Below, in pieces: positions 6,039 through 14,526 of a stretch of 38,707 bases of DNA (its first letter is position 1; every line of letters starts with the position of its first letter). The translations under genes and the position numbers were made by a program. Source of the DNA: a delta proteobacterium ML8_F1 (GTDB lineage Bacteria; Bacillota; Clostridia; Peptostreptococcales; Acidaminobacteraceae); the NCBI GenBank assembly GCA_002029975.1, contig LQBE01000005.1:37719-76425 (forward strand), written 5' to 3'. The notes beneath the pieces were generated by a model. It was not told the origin of the DNA. It saw only the letters and a list, made by a program, of their open reading frames with translations, and searched no databases.

Positions 6039-7808
6039 ATGTCAAATTTTACGCGACAGGTAATGGTTTGCGGAGGAACTGGGTGCATTGCCTCCGAAAG
6101 TGATGTGATTATAGACCGGTTCAGGGAGGGCCTGGCGTCCTTGGGACTTGAAGGGGAAGTCCAGGTTCTCAAAACCGGTTGTTTCGGCTTTTGCGGTCAA
6201 GGACCCATTGTGAAAATTCATCCGGACAATGTCTTTTATGTGAAGGTGACTCCTGCTGATGTCAGTGAAATCATCCAGGAGCATCTAATCAAGGGGAGAA
6301 GGATAGAAAGGCTGCTTTTCACAGACCCCAAGACCCAGATCAGACTGGAAAAACATGAAAAGATGGAATTCTACCAGAAGCAGTACAGAATTGCCCTGAG
6401 GAACTGCGGGTTTATCAATCCCGAGGATATTGAGGAGTACATTGCCTTCAACGGCTATGAAGCTCTGGGAATCGTCCTGAGTGAAAAGACCCCCCAAGAG
6501 GTGGTTCAGATTGTCAAGGACAGCGGTCTGAGGGGACGGGGCGGCGGCGGATTTTCAACCGGACTTAAATGGGAACTGGCTGCAAAGTCTCCGGGAAATG
6601 AGAAGTATATTATCTGCAATGCCGACGAAGGCGATCCGGGAGCCTTTATGGACCGGTCCATCCTGGAGGGGGACCCCCATAGTGTCCTTGAGGCCATGGC
6701 TATAGGCGGCTATGCCATGGGAGCGAACCATGGAATGATTTATATCCGGGCGGAATATCCCCTGGCTATTGAAAGACTGAATATCGCCATGAAGCAGGCA
6801 CGGGAAATGGGCTTTATTGGAAAGGATATTTTCGGCAGCGGCTTTGATTTCGATATTGAAATCAAGCTTGGCGCCGGTGCTTTTGTCTGCGGAGAGGAGA
6901 CGGCACTGATTCATTCCATGGAAGGGCAAAGGGGAGAGCCGACCAAAAAACCGCCCTTCCCTGCGGAACAGGGGTACAAGGGCAAGCCCACTTCCGTGAA
7001 CAATGTGGAGACCCTGGCCAATATCTGTCCGATTATTTTGAAGGGTCCGGAGTGGTTTGGCAGTATTGGAACGGCCACCTCAAAGGGAACCAAGGTCTTT
7101 GCCCTGGCAGGCAAGGTCAACAATGTCGGACTTGTCGAGGTGCCCATGGGAACCACCCTGAGGGAAATCATCTTTGAAATCGGCGGCGGCATCCCCGACG
7201 GGAAAGCATTCAAGGCGGTTCAGACCGGCGGTCCCTCGGGCGGGGTCATTACCCAGGCGGACCTCGATACCCCCATTGATTACGAAAGCTTGAAAAGTAT
7301 CGGGTCCATGATGGGGTCAGGCGGGATGATTGTCATGGATGAAGATGACGATATGGTTGAAATTGCAAAATTCTATCTGGATTTCACCCAGGATGAGTCC
7401 TGTGGCAAATGCACCCCCTGCCGCATCGGGACCAAGCGGATGTTTGAAATCCTGGAGCGGCTCACCAACCTTGAGGGAGACCCTGAGGACCTGGAGAAAC
7501 TTCAGGATCTTGGCAGGATGATCAAGGATTCAGCCTTGTGTGGTCTGGGGCAGACAGCGCCCAATCCGGTACTGAGTACCATGAAATATTTTCCGGAGGA
7601 ATACGAGGCCTACGCCAGACGGGAGAAGAAAACCACCTATGCCATTGACAGTGAAAAATGCATCGGCTGTACCGCCTGTGTCAGGGTATGTCCCGTGAAC
7701 TGCATTACAGGAAGCGTCAAAGAACCCCACGTGATTGATGAGACGGTCTGTATCGCCTGCGGTGCTTGCTATGATGTCTGTAGATTTGATGCCGTCGTGA
7801 AACCATAG
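6039..7808 (+). CDS. hndC: [FeFe] hydrogenase NuoF-like flavoprotein subunit (HndC/HydB)
   Basis: A 589-residue diaphorase subunit. Order of domains: N-terminal thioredoxin-like [2Fe-2S] domain (C11, C16, C48, C52); FMN/NAD(H)-binding NuoF core with RGRGGGGFSTGLKWE near 165-179, NADEGDPGAFMDR near 194-206 and GAFVCGEETAL near 279; [4Fe-4S] motif SCGKCTPCR near 453-461 with a further Cys near 500; C-terminal pair of [4Fe-4S] ferredoxin motifs (CIGCTACVRVCP and CIACGACYDVC). This is the full layout of bifurcating HydB proteins, where FMN is thought to couple NADH and ferredoxin to H2. ATG 6039 follows AGGAGG, 11 bp after hndB. Confidence 0.95.
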   Translation: MSNFTRQVMVCGGTGCIASESDVIIDRFREGLASLGLEGEVQVLKTGCFGFCGQGPIVKIHPDNVFYVKVTPADVSEIIQEHLIKGRRIERLLFTDPKTQIRLEKHEKMEFYQKQYRIALRNCGFINPEDIEEYIAFNGYEALGIVLSEKTPQEVVQIVKDSGLRGRGGGGFSTGLKWELAAKSPGNEKYIICNADEGDPGAFMDRSILEGDPHSVLEAMAIGGYAMGANHGMIYIRAEYPLAIERLNIAMKQAREMGFIGKDIFGSGFDFDIEIKLGAGAFVCGEETALIHSMEGQRGEPTKKPPFPAEQGYKGKPTSVNNVETLANICPIILKGPEWFGSIGTATSKGTKVFALAGKVNNVGLVEVPMGTTLREIIFEIGGGIPDGKAFKAVQTGGPSGGVITQADLDTPIDYESLKSIGSMMGSGGMIVMDEDDDMVEIAKFYLDFTQDESCGKCTPCRIGTKRMFEILERLTNLEGDPEDLEKLQDLGRMIKDSALCGLGQTAPNPVLSTMKYFPEEYEAYARREKKTTYAIDSEKCIGCTACVRVCPVNCITGSVKEPHVIDETVCIACGACYDVCRFDAVVKP

Positions 7809-7820
7809 GAGGATTGAAAT

Positions 7821-9563
7821 ATGGCAATTGTGAAAGCAAAGATAAATGGAATCGATGTGGAAGTGGCCAGCGGCGCCACGATTCTGGAGGCGGCCAAAAA
7901 AATCGGCGTGCATATTCCGACCCTGTGTCATTTGAATCTTGAGGGTTTTGGGATTGTCAACAAGGTGGCTTCCTGTCGCGCCTGTGTGGTGGAGGTGGAG
8001 GGGCGCATGGCCCTGGCCCCTTCCTGTGCGGAAAAGATTACTGAAGGCATGGTGGTCAGGACGGATTCCCTCAGGGCTATTACCGGGAGACGGATGGCCA
8101 TTGAACTGCTCCTCTCAAACCACCCTCAGGACTGTCTGGTCTGCCCCAAGAATCTGGAGTGTGAGCTCCAGGCCCTGTCCCAGGAGATGGGGGTCAGAGA
8201 AATCAAGTGGATAGGGGAAAAGATGGATTATCCCATCGACAAGACCACAGCCTCCCTGGTGAAGGATCCCAATAAATGCATTATGTGCCGTCGCTGTGAG
8301 ACCATGTGCAATGAGGTACAGACCGTCGGCGTGCTTTCAGGAATCAACCGGGGCTTTGATGCGGTAGTAGGTCCTGCCTTCAACCTGGACATGGAACACA
8401 CTGCCTGTACCTTCTGTGGTCAATGTGTAGCCGTATGCCCTACCGGGGCTTTGACTGAAATCAACGATGTGGGCAAGGTGTGGCGTGCTCTCAACGATGA
8501 AACGAAACACGTGGTGGTTCAGGTGGCACCGGCCATCCGGGTGGCCATCGGAGAGCTCTTTGGCATGGAACCTGGAACCGTGACGACGGGACAGCTGGCT
8601 TCTTCCCTGAGACGTCTCGGCTTTGATGCCATTTTCGACACGGATTTTGCAGCGGACCTGACCATCATGGAGGAAGCTTCAGAACTGGTTCACCGGATTG
8701 AACACGGGGGCAAACTGCCAATGCTCACCTCCTGCTGCCCGGCCTGGGTCAAATTCTTTGAGCATCAGTTTCCGGACATGCTGGATATCCCCTCTTCCTG
8801 CAAGTCGCCTCAAATCATGATGGGCAGCATGGTGAAAACCTATTACGCCAAAAAAATGGGACTGGATCCCGAAAATGTGGTGATGGTTTCTATTATGCCC
8901 TGTTTGGCCAAAAAAGCAGAGGCCGCCCGACCCGAACTGGCAAAGGATGATTTAAACAACGTGGACCTGGTGCTTTCCACCCGGGAATACGGGGCCATGC
9001 TCCATGAAGCCGGGGTCCAGTTCGATGTGCTCCCTGAAGGGGATTTCGACCAGCTGCTGGGGGAATCCACTGGAGCGGCGGTAATCTTCGGCACCACAGG
9101 GGGGGTCATTGAGGCGGCGGCGAGGACAGCCTACGAATGGCTCACCGGGGAGGAACTCGAGAAGGTCGAGTTCAGCCAACTCAGAGGTCTTGAAGGCATC
9201 CGAAGCGCCTCGGTGATGATCAAGGATTTTGAACTCAACATCGGCATCGCCCATGGACTGGGCAATGCGCGAAAGCTGCTGGAGGACATCAGAGACGGAA
9301 AAAGTCATTTCCATGCCATTGAAATCATGGCCTGCCCCGGTGGCTGTATCGGTGGCGGCGGGCAGCCCTATCATCACGGGGATATTGAAATTATTAAGAA
9401 GCGGCAAGAGGCAATCTACGCCGAGGACCGTTCCAAGGTGCGAAGAAAATCCCATGAAAATGAAGCCCTGAAGAGCCTGTACAGTGAATTCCTCGGAGAG
9501 CCCTACGGGTCCACAGCCCATGAGCTCCTCCATACCCGATATGTGGCCAGAGAAAAAATTTAG
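7821..9563 (+). CDS. hndD: Catalytic [FeFe] hydrogenase subunit (HndD/HydA)
   Basis: The 580-residue H2-evolving/uptake subunit. It carries a plant-type [2Fe-2S] domain (C36, C52, C55, C69), a His-ligated cluster (H101, C105, C108, C114), two [4Fe-4S] ferredoxin motifs (C153-C163 and C196-C206), then the H-cluster domain: TSCCPAW with C305/C306, MPCLAKKAE with C361, and MACPGGCIGGGG with C505 and C509. The proton-relay Cys305 and the Glu after the MPC motif are intact, in contrast to the homologue at 2880-4136. A small-subunit segment ends the protein. Length and layout match group A3/M3-type NAD-linked enzymes. ATG 7821 follows AGGAGG; a terminator follows the gene. Maturases HydEFG are not in the window. 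Confidence 0.96.
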   Translation: MAIVKAKINGIDVEVASGATILEAAKKIGVHIPTLCHLNLEGFGIVNKVASCRACVVEVEGRMALAPSCAEKITEGMVVRTDSLRAITGRRMAIELLLSNHPQDCLVCPKNLECELQALSQEMGVREIKWIGEKMDYPIDKTTASLVKDPNKCIMCRRCETMCNEVQTVGVLSGINRGFDAVVGPAFNLDMEHTACTFCGQCVAVCPTGALTEINDVGKVWRALNDETKHVVVQVAPAIRVAIGELFGMEPGTVTTGQLASSLRRLGFDAIFDTDFAADLTIMEEASELVHRIEHGGKLPMLTSCCPAWVKFFEHQFPDMLDIPSSCKSPQIMMGSMVKTYYAKKMGLDPENVVMVSIMPCLAKKAEAARPELAKDDLNNVDLVLSTREYGAMLHEAGVQFDVLPEGDFDQLLGESTGAAVIFGTTGGVIEAAARTAYEWLTGEELEKVEFSQLRGLEGIRSASVMIKDFELNIGIAHGLGNARKLLEDIRDGKSHFHAIEIMACPGGCIGGGGQPYHHGDIEIIKKRQEAIYAEDRSKVRRKSHENEALKSLYSEFLGEPYGSTAHELLHTRYVAREKI

Positions 9564-9579
9564 CTCACCCCTCCTCTTG

Positions 9580-9612
9580 AAAAGGGAACGCTTTATAAAG
9601 TGTTCTCTTTTC
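9580..9612 (+). terminator. Terminator after the hndABCD operon
   Basis: AAAAGGGAACGCTTT and AAAGTGTTCTCTTTT pair over 15 bp (two G-U pairs) with a two-base centre, making a long hairpin ending in T-rich sequence. It sits 16 bp after the hndD stop. Confidence 0.65.
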
Positions 9613-9655
9613 TATATAATGATGGCAGGAATTAAAAAAGCAGGAGTGATAAAGG

Positions 9656-10285
9656 ATGATCAAGGGAATAATTTTTGATATGGACGGGACGCTGATTGAC
9701 ACCAATGATCTGGTAATCGGCACATTGCAGCGCACTGTGGAAAAATTTCTGGGTTACTGGCCTCAAATCGAATCCTTTCACGAGGTTCTGGGCAAGCCCC
9801 TCATTGTTCAGCTGGAATTCTTCAGCAGGGAAAAGGCGCGGGAGATGGTAGACGACTACCGCAGGGAATACCTGCGGCATCAGGAAGAGAAGACCCACCT
9901 TTATCCCGGTGTGCTTGAAACCCTGAAGGGTCTTCAGAAAAAGGGGATTCGACTGGCTGTACAATCCAACAAGGGCACAAGAGGCATTGACCATGCCGTG
10001 GAGGCTTTTGATTTAAAGGGTGTTTTTGATCAAATCATCGCCTACGAGGATGTGGCTCAGGCCAAGCCCTCCCCGGAGGGCATCAACAGAATTCTCACGG
10101 CCTGGGGATTCTCCCCCGGGGAAGTGATTTTTGTTGGAGACTCCCATAATGATATCCTGGCGGCGAATCTTGCCGGGGTGGAGGCCGTCCTGGTCAGTTG
10201 GTCGCTCCTTCCGCCAGAGCAGTTCAGCGGGCTTGAAATCCATCGAAAACTTGAAAAAATGACGGATTTATTAAATATTTGCTAA
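9656..10285 (+). CDS. HAD-superfamily phosphatase, PpaX/Gph-like
   Basis: A 209-residue HAD subfamily IA hydrolase. Motif I is DMDGTLIDT (residues 8-16), motif II is the Ser in VQSNKG (about 102-107), motif III is the Lys in AKPSPEG (about 138), and motif IV is VGDSHNDILAA (about 159-169); a helical cap lies between I and II. It should dephosphorylate a small substrate such as phosphoglycolate or hydrolyse pyrophosphate. ATG 9656 follows GGAG and AAAGG. It stands alone between the hydrogenase terminator and the TRAP transporter. The exact substrate cannot be assigned from sequence. Confidence 0.87.
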   Translation: MIKGIIFDMDGTLIDTNDLVIGTLQRTVEKFLGYWPQIESFHEVLGKPLIVQLEFFSREKAREMVDDYRREYLRHQEEKTHLYPGVLETLKGLQKKGIRLAVQSNKGTRGIDHAVEAFDLKGVFDQIIAYEDVAQAKPSPEGINRILTAWGFSPGEVIFVGDSHNDILAANLAGVEAVLVSWSLLPPEQFSGLEIHRKLEKMTDLLNIC

Positions 10286-10300
10286 AATTTCAGTCGGAAA

Positions 10301-10368
10301 TTGTAGTAAACCGTAGTCCTTGTAATATGCTCTTAACATCTGAACCAGACCTGCCCACCGGGTTCAGA
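10301..10368 (+). promoter_or_regulatory. Possible promoter and leader hairpin before the TAXI transporter
   Basis: TTGTAG (10301) with a 16-bp spacer and TAATAT (10323-10328) is a moderate promoter match. Downstream, TCTGAACC (10339-10346) and GGTTCAGA (10361-10368) form a perfect 8-bp stem with a 14-base loop in the leader of the lipoprotein gene. No known riboswitch class was recognised. Confidence 0.35.
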
Positions 10369-10451
10369 CGGTTACCATGAAAGCGATTGTAAATGTTGTC
10401 TTCGAATTGCCAGGTCTTCGAGGCAATCAATTTGAAAAAGGGGGAAACACA

Positions 10452-11471
10452 ATGAAGAAATCTCTAAGTTTGCTTTTAGTTCTGGTTTTGGTTTTGGCTG
10501 CATTGGCTGGATGTTCATCACCGGCTGCCGAAGCACCGGCTGCTGAAGAACCGGCTGCTGAAGAACCGGCTGCTGAAGAACCAGCTGCTGAAGAACCGGC
10601 TGCTGTCGAAGAATTCTCTTACGCTACCGGCGGTACCAGCGGCACCTACTATCCACTTGGTGGCGCCATGGCAGCTGTATGGAATGACAACATCGAAGGG
10701 ATCAATGTCACTATCCAGCCTGCAGGGGCCTCTGTTGAGAATATCAACCGTCTGGCTTCAGGTGAAGTGGATATGGGACTCGCCATGAACAACGTGGCAG
10801 CAGAGGCCTATGAAGGTGTTGGCGACAGCTTTGCCAATCCTCTGACCAATTTCTATGCCATTGGTGTGGTTTATCCCGAGGTTATGCATGTTGTGACCAC
10901 TCAGGACAGCGGTATTGAAACCATTGCAGACCTTCAAGGCAAACGTGTCAACCCAGGCCCTCCAGGATCCGGCACTTATGTAACCGCCGTTGAGATTCTC
11001 AAAGCCTTTGGCGTTGACGATTACAAATCAAATCCCGGCAGCTTTACAGATGCAGTTGCAGGACTTAAAGACGGTACCTTGGATGCTGCCTTTGCCGTGG
11101 TATCTTTCCCGGCTTCAGCTGTACAGGAAATTGCCGCTTCACGAGATGTCAAAATTCTCGAGATTACCGGTGCCGAGTTTGAGGCTATCAAGGAAAACAT
11201 TCCATTCATCGCTGAGTACCCCATCAAAGGTGGCGTCTACAAAGGTCAGGATGAAGATGCTATGACCATTGCCCTTCAGGCAGCTCTTTATGTCAGAGAA
11301 GGCATCAGTGATGACGTGGCTTACAACCTGGCAAAAGTAATGTATGAAAACACTGCAAAAATTGCCGAAACCCATAAGACCGGCGAGCAAATCACCATCG
11401 ACCGTGCTCTGGATGGCATTACCACACCGGTACATCCCGGCGCTCAAAAATACTACGACGAAGTCAAGTAA
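10452..11471 (+). CDS. TAXI-family TRAP transporter solute-binding lipoprotein
   Basis: A 339-residue extracytoplasmic binding protein of the TAXI (TRAP-associated) family. A lipoprotein signal runs MKKSLSLLLVLVLVLAALAGC with the lipobox Cys at residue 21. A low-complexity AAEEP linker (about 24-53) separates the anchor from the binding domain, which opens with the family hallmark FSYATGGTSGTYYPLGG. ATG 10452 is chosen because it follows GGGGGA and starts the signal peptide; an upstream in-frame ATG at 10377 would bury the signal. It is followed by a terminator and then the DUF1850 and fused permease genes, the usual TAXI transporter set. Substrate unknown; characterised TAXI systems import dicarboxylates or glutamate. 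Confidence 0.95.
   Translation: MKKSLSLLLVLVLVLAALAGCSSPAAEAPAAEEPAAEEPAAEEPAAEEPAAVEEFSYATGGTSGTYYPLGGAMAAVWNDNIEGINVTIQPAGASVENINRLASGEVDMGLAMNNVAAEAYEGVGDSFANPLTNFYAIGVVYPEVMHVVTTQDSGIETIADLQGKRVNPGPPGSGTYVTAVEILKAFGVDDYKSNPGSFTDAVAGLKDGTLDAAFAVVSFPASAVQEIAASRDVKILEITGAEFEAIKENIPFIAEYPIKGGVYKGQDEDAMTIALQAALYVREGISDDVAYNLAKVMYENTAKIAETHKTGEQITIDRALDGITTPVHPGAQKYYDEVK
10521..10610 (+). repeat. Six 15-bp tandem repeats coding for an AAEEP linker
   Basis: Six head-to-tail copies of a unit like CCGGCTGCTGAAGAA; copies 2-4 are identical, copies 1, 5 and 6 differ by one to three bases. They encode the acidic, Ala/Pro-rich spacer between lipid anchor and binding domain, and copy number could change by slippage without breaking frame. 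Confidence 0.93.
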
Positions 11472-11512
11472 GAATAAGAAATCAAAGTTCGACTTGTGAA
11501 TTCTGCTTGCTT

Positions 11513-11546
11513 AAAAAATAAGCCGAAGAGATTCGGCTTATTTTTA
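11513..11546 (+). terminator. Terminator between TAXI binding protein and DUF1850 gene
   Basis: AAATAAGCCGAA, loop GAGA, TTCGGCTTATTT followed by TTT: a perfect 12-bp stem. As it lies inside the transporter gene set, partial read-through could give more binding protein than permease. Confidence 0.85.
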
Positions 11547-11574
11547 TATGATTGTCAACTTCAGTGAGGTAAGT

Positions 11575-12087
11575 ATGAGTAAAAAAGCTGTCATCGCCCT
11601 GGCGATACTGATTATAATTGTATTGATGAATGTAATTTTTCTCGAGGTGATCGAGGTTGTCGTGGTTGACAAGAACGAAAGATTCAATGAAGTGGTATAT
11701 CGCACCCGTAGGATAGAGGGTTTGGACACCATCGATATTCACTGGATCCACTCTGTCAGCAGAAGGCCAATTTTGGAGCGCTATCGAATCAATGAAGATT
11801 ACACCATCGATATCGAAGAGATGTATTTCGATGCTTTTTCTGCCAATTTACCCAACGATCCAGATGCTGACACTATCTGGGAAATTACAGATGATTATAT
11901 TCGTGTTTACAATTATGATATCACCTTTGATGCGATTCCAGTGGTGATTGGGGCCGTAAGGGCCAATCACTCCATGGAATACAACGGGACAGAAGTCTTT
12001 CTGAAAGAGGTGTACAAACCAGGAGGATTTGTTAATATTAAAGTTAGGAAAGTCAATTTAATGGCATATATTTTTGAAAGGAGATGA
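11575..12087 (+). CDS. DUF1850 protein associated with TAXI TRAP transporters
   Basis: A 170-residue protein with one N-terminal membrane segment (about residues 5-25, rich in Ile/Val/Leu) and an extracytoplasmic domain containing WIHSVSRRPILERYRI, the region typical of DUF1850 proteins, which are nearly always found beside TAXI binding protein and fused permease genes. Function is unknown; it probably assists the transporter at the outer face of the membrane. ATG 11575 is preferred because GTGAGGT precedes it; another ATG at 11548 lies in the terminator tail. Its stop overlaps the ATG at the head of the permease gene. Confidence 0.85.
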   Translation: MSKKAVIALAILIIIVLMNVIFLEVIEVVVVDKNERFNEVVYRTRRIEGLDTIDIHWIHSVSRRPILERYRINEDYTIDIEEMYFDAFSANLPNDPDADTIWEITDDYIRVYNYDITFDAIPVVIGAVRANHSMEYNGTEVFLKEVYKPGGFVNIKVRKVNLMAYIFERR

Positions 12088-12089
12088 AA

Positions 12090-14090
12090 TTGTTGGGAGA
12101 AAAACTTGTCAAGCAGACCCTGGATGACAAACAGCAGCAGGAAATGATGGCCAAGTATGACCGGGAATTCGCCTATCGGGACCACAAGGGTTTTTACAAG
12201 CTGCTGGTCAAGCTGGTGGCTATTGCGTGGTCTGTATTCCAGCTATACACGGCAATCATGGGTCAACTGCCGCCAACTCAGCAACGCTCGGCTCACATCG
12301 GATTTGCCCTCGTTCTTATTTTTTTAATGTACCCCTTGAGGAAAAGCGACCGCTCCAACAAGGTCAAATGGTATGATTTTATTCTGATTGCAGGATCACT
12401 GACGGTGGTAGGCTACCTGTTCCTGAATTTTGACACCCTGTTGATGAGGGCGGGGGCTTACAACCAAACGGATTTTGTCATTTCGGTGATTGCCGTGGCG
12501 ATTGTCATCGAGGCCACGAGAAGAGTTGCCGGGCCGGTGCTCATCACTGTTTCCGGCGTGTTCCTCGCCTACGCCCTGTTCGGGGACCTGATTTCCGGAT
12601 TCTTCGCCCACAGTGGTTATTCCCTGATGCGGGTGGCCACCTATGCCTGGGTGAGTTCTGAATCCATTCTCGGAATTCCAATTTCGGTTTCTGCAAGCTT
12701 CATTTTCCTGTTCCTTCTTTTTGCGGCCTATCTTAAAAAGACAGGAATCGGTGACTGGCTGACGAATCTCGCATTGGCCCTTGCCGGGCATCAAACCGGC
12801 GGCCCCGCTAAAGCGGCGGTCATTGCCAGCGCCACCCAGGGAACGATTTCTGGGAGTTCTGTGGCCAATACTGTGGGAACGGGGTCTGTAACGATTCCCC
12901 TGATGAAAAGCATTGGCTACCGCAGTGAATTTGCAGCTGCTGTGGAGGCGGCAGCCTCTACCGGAGGTCAGCTCATGCCTCCTGTCATGGGGGCGGCAGC
13001 CTTTATCATGACAGAATTCACGGGACTGCCCTATGGGACGATTGCGCTTGGCGCCCTGGTTCCGGCGATTCTATACTTCACGGGGATTTTCATCATGGTC
13101 CATCTTGAGGCTAAAAAACAGGGTCTCGAGGGAATTCCCAAGGATCGTCTGCCCAAGGTGAAGGTCCTCGCCAAGCAGTGGTATCTCAGTGCTCCGATTT
13201 TTGTCATTGTAACTTTTCTGGCCATGGGCTACACGCCCATGAGAGCGGCCCTTTACGGGATCCTGTCCAGTATCATTGTCGGCCTGATTCACAATTACCT
13301 GCAAGATGAAGTGACCTTTGGCATCAAAGAGATGATTGAGGGACTGGAGGATGGTGCCAAAAGCGCCCTACCCGTGGCCATGGCCTGTGCCTCTGCCGGA
13401 ATTATCGTCGGTGTTGTCACCTTGACGGGTCTTGGCATCAAGTTCTCCCTTGGCATTGTCAAACTGGCTGGAGGCAGCATTATCCTGACCATGTTCTTCA
13501 CAATGATTGCGTCAATCATCCTGGGGATGGGAATGCCTACGACTGCCAACTATATTGTGCAGGCGACCATTGCGGCACCCGCACTAGTGGCAGTGGGGGT
13601 ACCGATTCTTGGGGCCCACCTGTTTGTATTCTACTTCGGCATCATCGCCGACATTACGCCACCGGTAGCCCTTGCCGCCTTTGCCGGTTCCGGAATTGCC
13701 CGGTCGGACCCCTTCAAGACCGGCGTTCAGGCTTCACTGCTGGCCTTTGCAGCCTACCTGGTCCCCTATATTTTCGCCACCTCACCGGTACTGATTCTCA
13801 ACTTTGATCCCCAGTACACTAATATTCTCTTTGGCTCCAATATCCTGACCTTTGTCGTTGTCTTTTCCACGGCGATCATGGGGATGTTTGCCCTGGGAGC
13901 ATCTATTTCCGGCTATTTGAACACGACCATGAAACCCATTCTGAGACCGGTCATCTTTGTGGTGGGACTTGGTCTGATCCAGACTAATTTCCTGTATTCC
14001 ATGATCAGTGTGGGCGCCTTTGCACTCTTCTTGCTCTATCATCGCAATAAGGCGAAAAGAGAAAAACTCAGTGAAGAAGCAGCTTCCTGA
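12090..14090 (+). CDS. TRAP transporter fused permease (TAXI family, DctQM type)
   Basis: A roughly 666-residue integral membrane protein in which the small (4-TM) and large (12-TM) TRAP subunits are fused, typical of TAXI systems. The large-subunit core shows GTISGSSVANTVGTGSVTIPLM (about 255-276) and GMGMPTTANYIVQA (about 475-488). It imports an unidentified solute using an ion gradient. Start choice: ATG 12084 directly abuts AAAGGAG (12077-12083), leaving no spacing, whereas in-frame TTG 12090 has a six-base gap, so TTG 12090 (or 12093) is more likely. The DUF1850 stop overlaps this site, indicating coupling. Confidence 0.93.
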   Translation: MLGEKLVKQTLDDKQQQEMMAKYDREFAYRDHKGFYKLLVKLVAIAWSVFQLYTAIMGQLPPTQQRSAHIGFALVLIFLMYPLRKSDRSNKVKWYDFILIAGSLTVVGYLFLNFDTLLMRAGAYNQTDFVISVIAVAIVIEATRRVAGPVLITVSGVFLAYALFGDLISGFFAHSGYSLMRVATYAWVSSESILGIPISVSASFIFLFLLFAAYLKKTGIGDWLTNLALALAGHQTGGPAKAAVIASATQGTISGSSVANTVGTGSVTIPLMKSIGYRSEFAAAVEAAASTGGQLMPPVMGAAAFIMTEFTGLPYGTIALGALVPAILYFTGIFIMVHLEAKKQGLEGIPKDRLPKVKVLAKQWYLSAPIFVIVTFLAMGYTPMRAALYGILSSIIVGLIHNYLQDEVTFGIKEMIEGLEDGAKSALPVAMACASAGIIVGVVTLTGLGIKFSLGIVKLAGGSIILTMFFTMIASIILGMGMPTTANYIVQATIAAPALVAVGVPILGAHLFVFYFGIIADITPPVALAAFAGSGIARSDPFKTGVQASLLAFAAYLVPYIFATSPVLILNFDPQYTNILFGSNILTFVVVFSTAIMGMFALGASISGYLNTTMKPILRPVIFVVGLGLIQTNFLYSMISVGAFALFLLYHRNKAKREKLSEEAAS

Positions 14091-14106
14091 AGCAGAATCC
14101 GACATC

Positions 14107-14136
14107 AAAAAACCACCCCCCAGCGGGTGGTTTTTT
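14107..14136 (+). terminator. Terminator after the TRAP permease
   Basis: AAAAAACCACCC and GGGTGGTTTTTT form a perfect 12-bp stem with a six-base loop, ending in six T residues, 17 bp after the permease stop. Confidence 0.92.
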
Positions 14137-14198
14137 ATGTGCATGATTGCACGCTCTCTGGGTATATTCTACATAAGGGAAGGAGTGGTACATAGCCG

Positions 14199-14498
14199 AT
14201 GAAGATTATTGTGACGGATAGCCTGCGGGATTATCTCAAAAGGAAAAAAAAGTATGTCGTCAGTGTGAAAATCCGCAAGGTGACCGGCGGTTGCGGTGGA
14301 TTTGTCCAGGAAGTCGAGGTCCAAACCAACCAGGTGCCCAAAGAGGTGGACCAGTACATTCATGAGACGGTCAATGATATTGAGGTGTATGTGATCAAAA
14401 ATTTAAAACCTTTGGATGACACCCTCACCCTCGACCTCAAAAAACCAGTCATTTTCGGGTCCGCTATAGACGTCAAAGGAATCCAGTTGAAATTGTAA
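14199..14498 (+). CDS. Small HesB/IscA-like protein, possibly of the CC/Se-motif family
   Basis: A 99-residue protein beginning MKIIVTDSLRDYLKRKKK followed by KVTGGCGGFVQEVEV, with a strand-rich C-terminus. The layout (short N-terminal helix, GGC motif near residue 31, then beta strands) recalls small HesB-like proteins in which a CC or Cys-selenocysteine motif sits at this place; here there is one TGC cysteine flanked by Gly and no in-frame TGA. It might bind a metal or sulfur intermediate. AGGGAAGGAG lies 13 bases before the ATG, somewhat far. It is a single-gene unit bounded by terminators. The family assignment is tentative. Confidence 0.6.
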   Translation: MKIIVTDSLRDYLKRKKKYVVSVKIRKVTGGCGGFVQEVEVQTNQVPKEVDQYIHETVNDIEVYVIKNLKPLDDTLTLDLKKPVIFGSAIDVKGIQLKL

Positions 14499-14526
14499 AT
14501 GCACAGCAACGCTGTGCATTTTTTTT
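14497..14526. terminator. Terminator shared by converging genes
   Basis: ATGCACAGC, loop AAC, GCTGTGCAT forms a perfect 9-bp stem followed by eight T residues on the plus strand. The converging LUD gene ends immediately to the right. Confidence 0.9.

Noticed and set aside
10521-10610. CRISPR-like or regulatory direct repeats
   Set aside because: Units are contiguous 15-bp coding repeats in frame with a lipoprotein linker, without spacers.
14280-14300. Selenocysteine codon in the GGC motif of the small HesB-like protein
   Set aside because: The codon is TGC, followed by GGT and GGA; there is no in-frame TGA and no need for a SECIS element.
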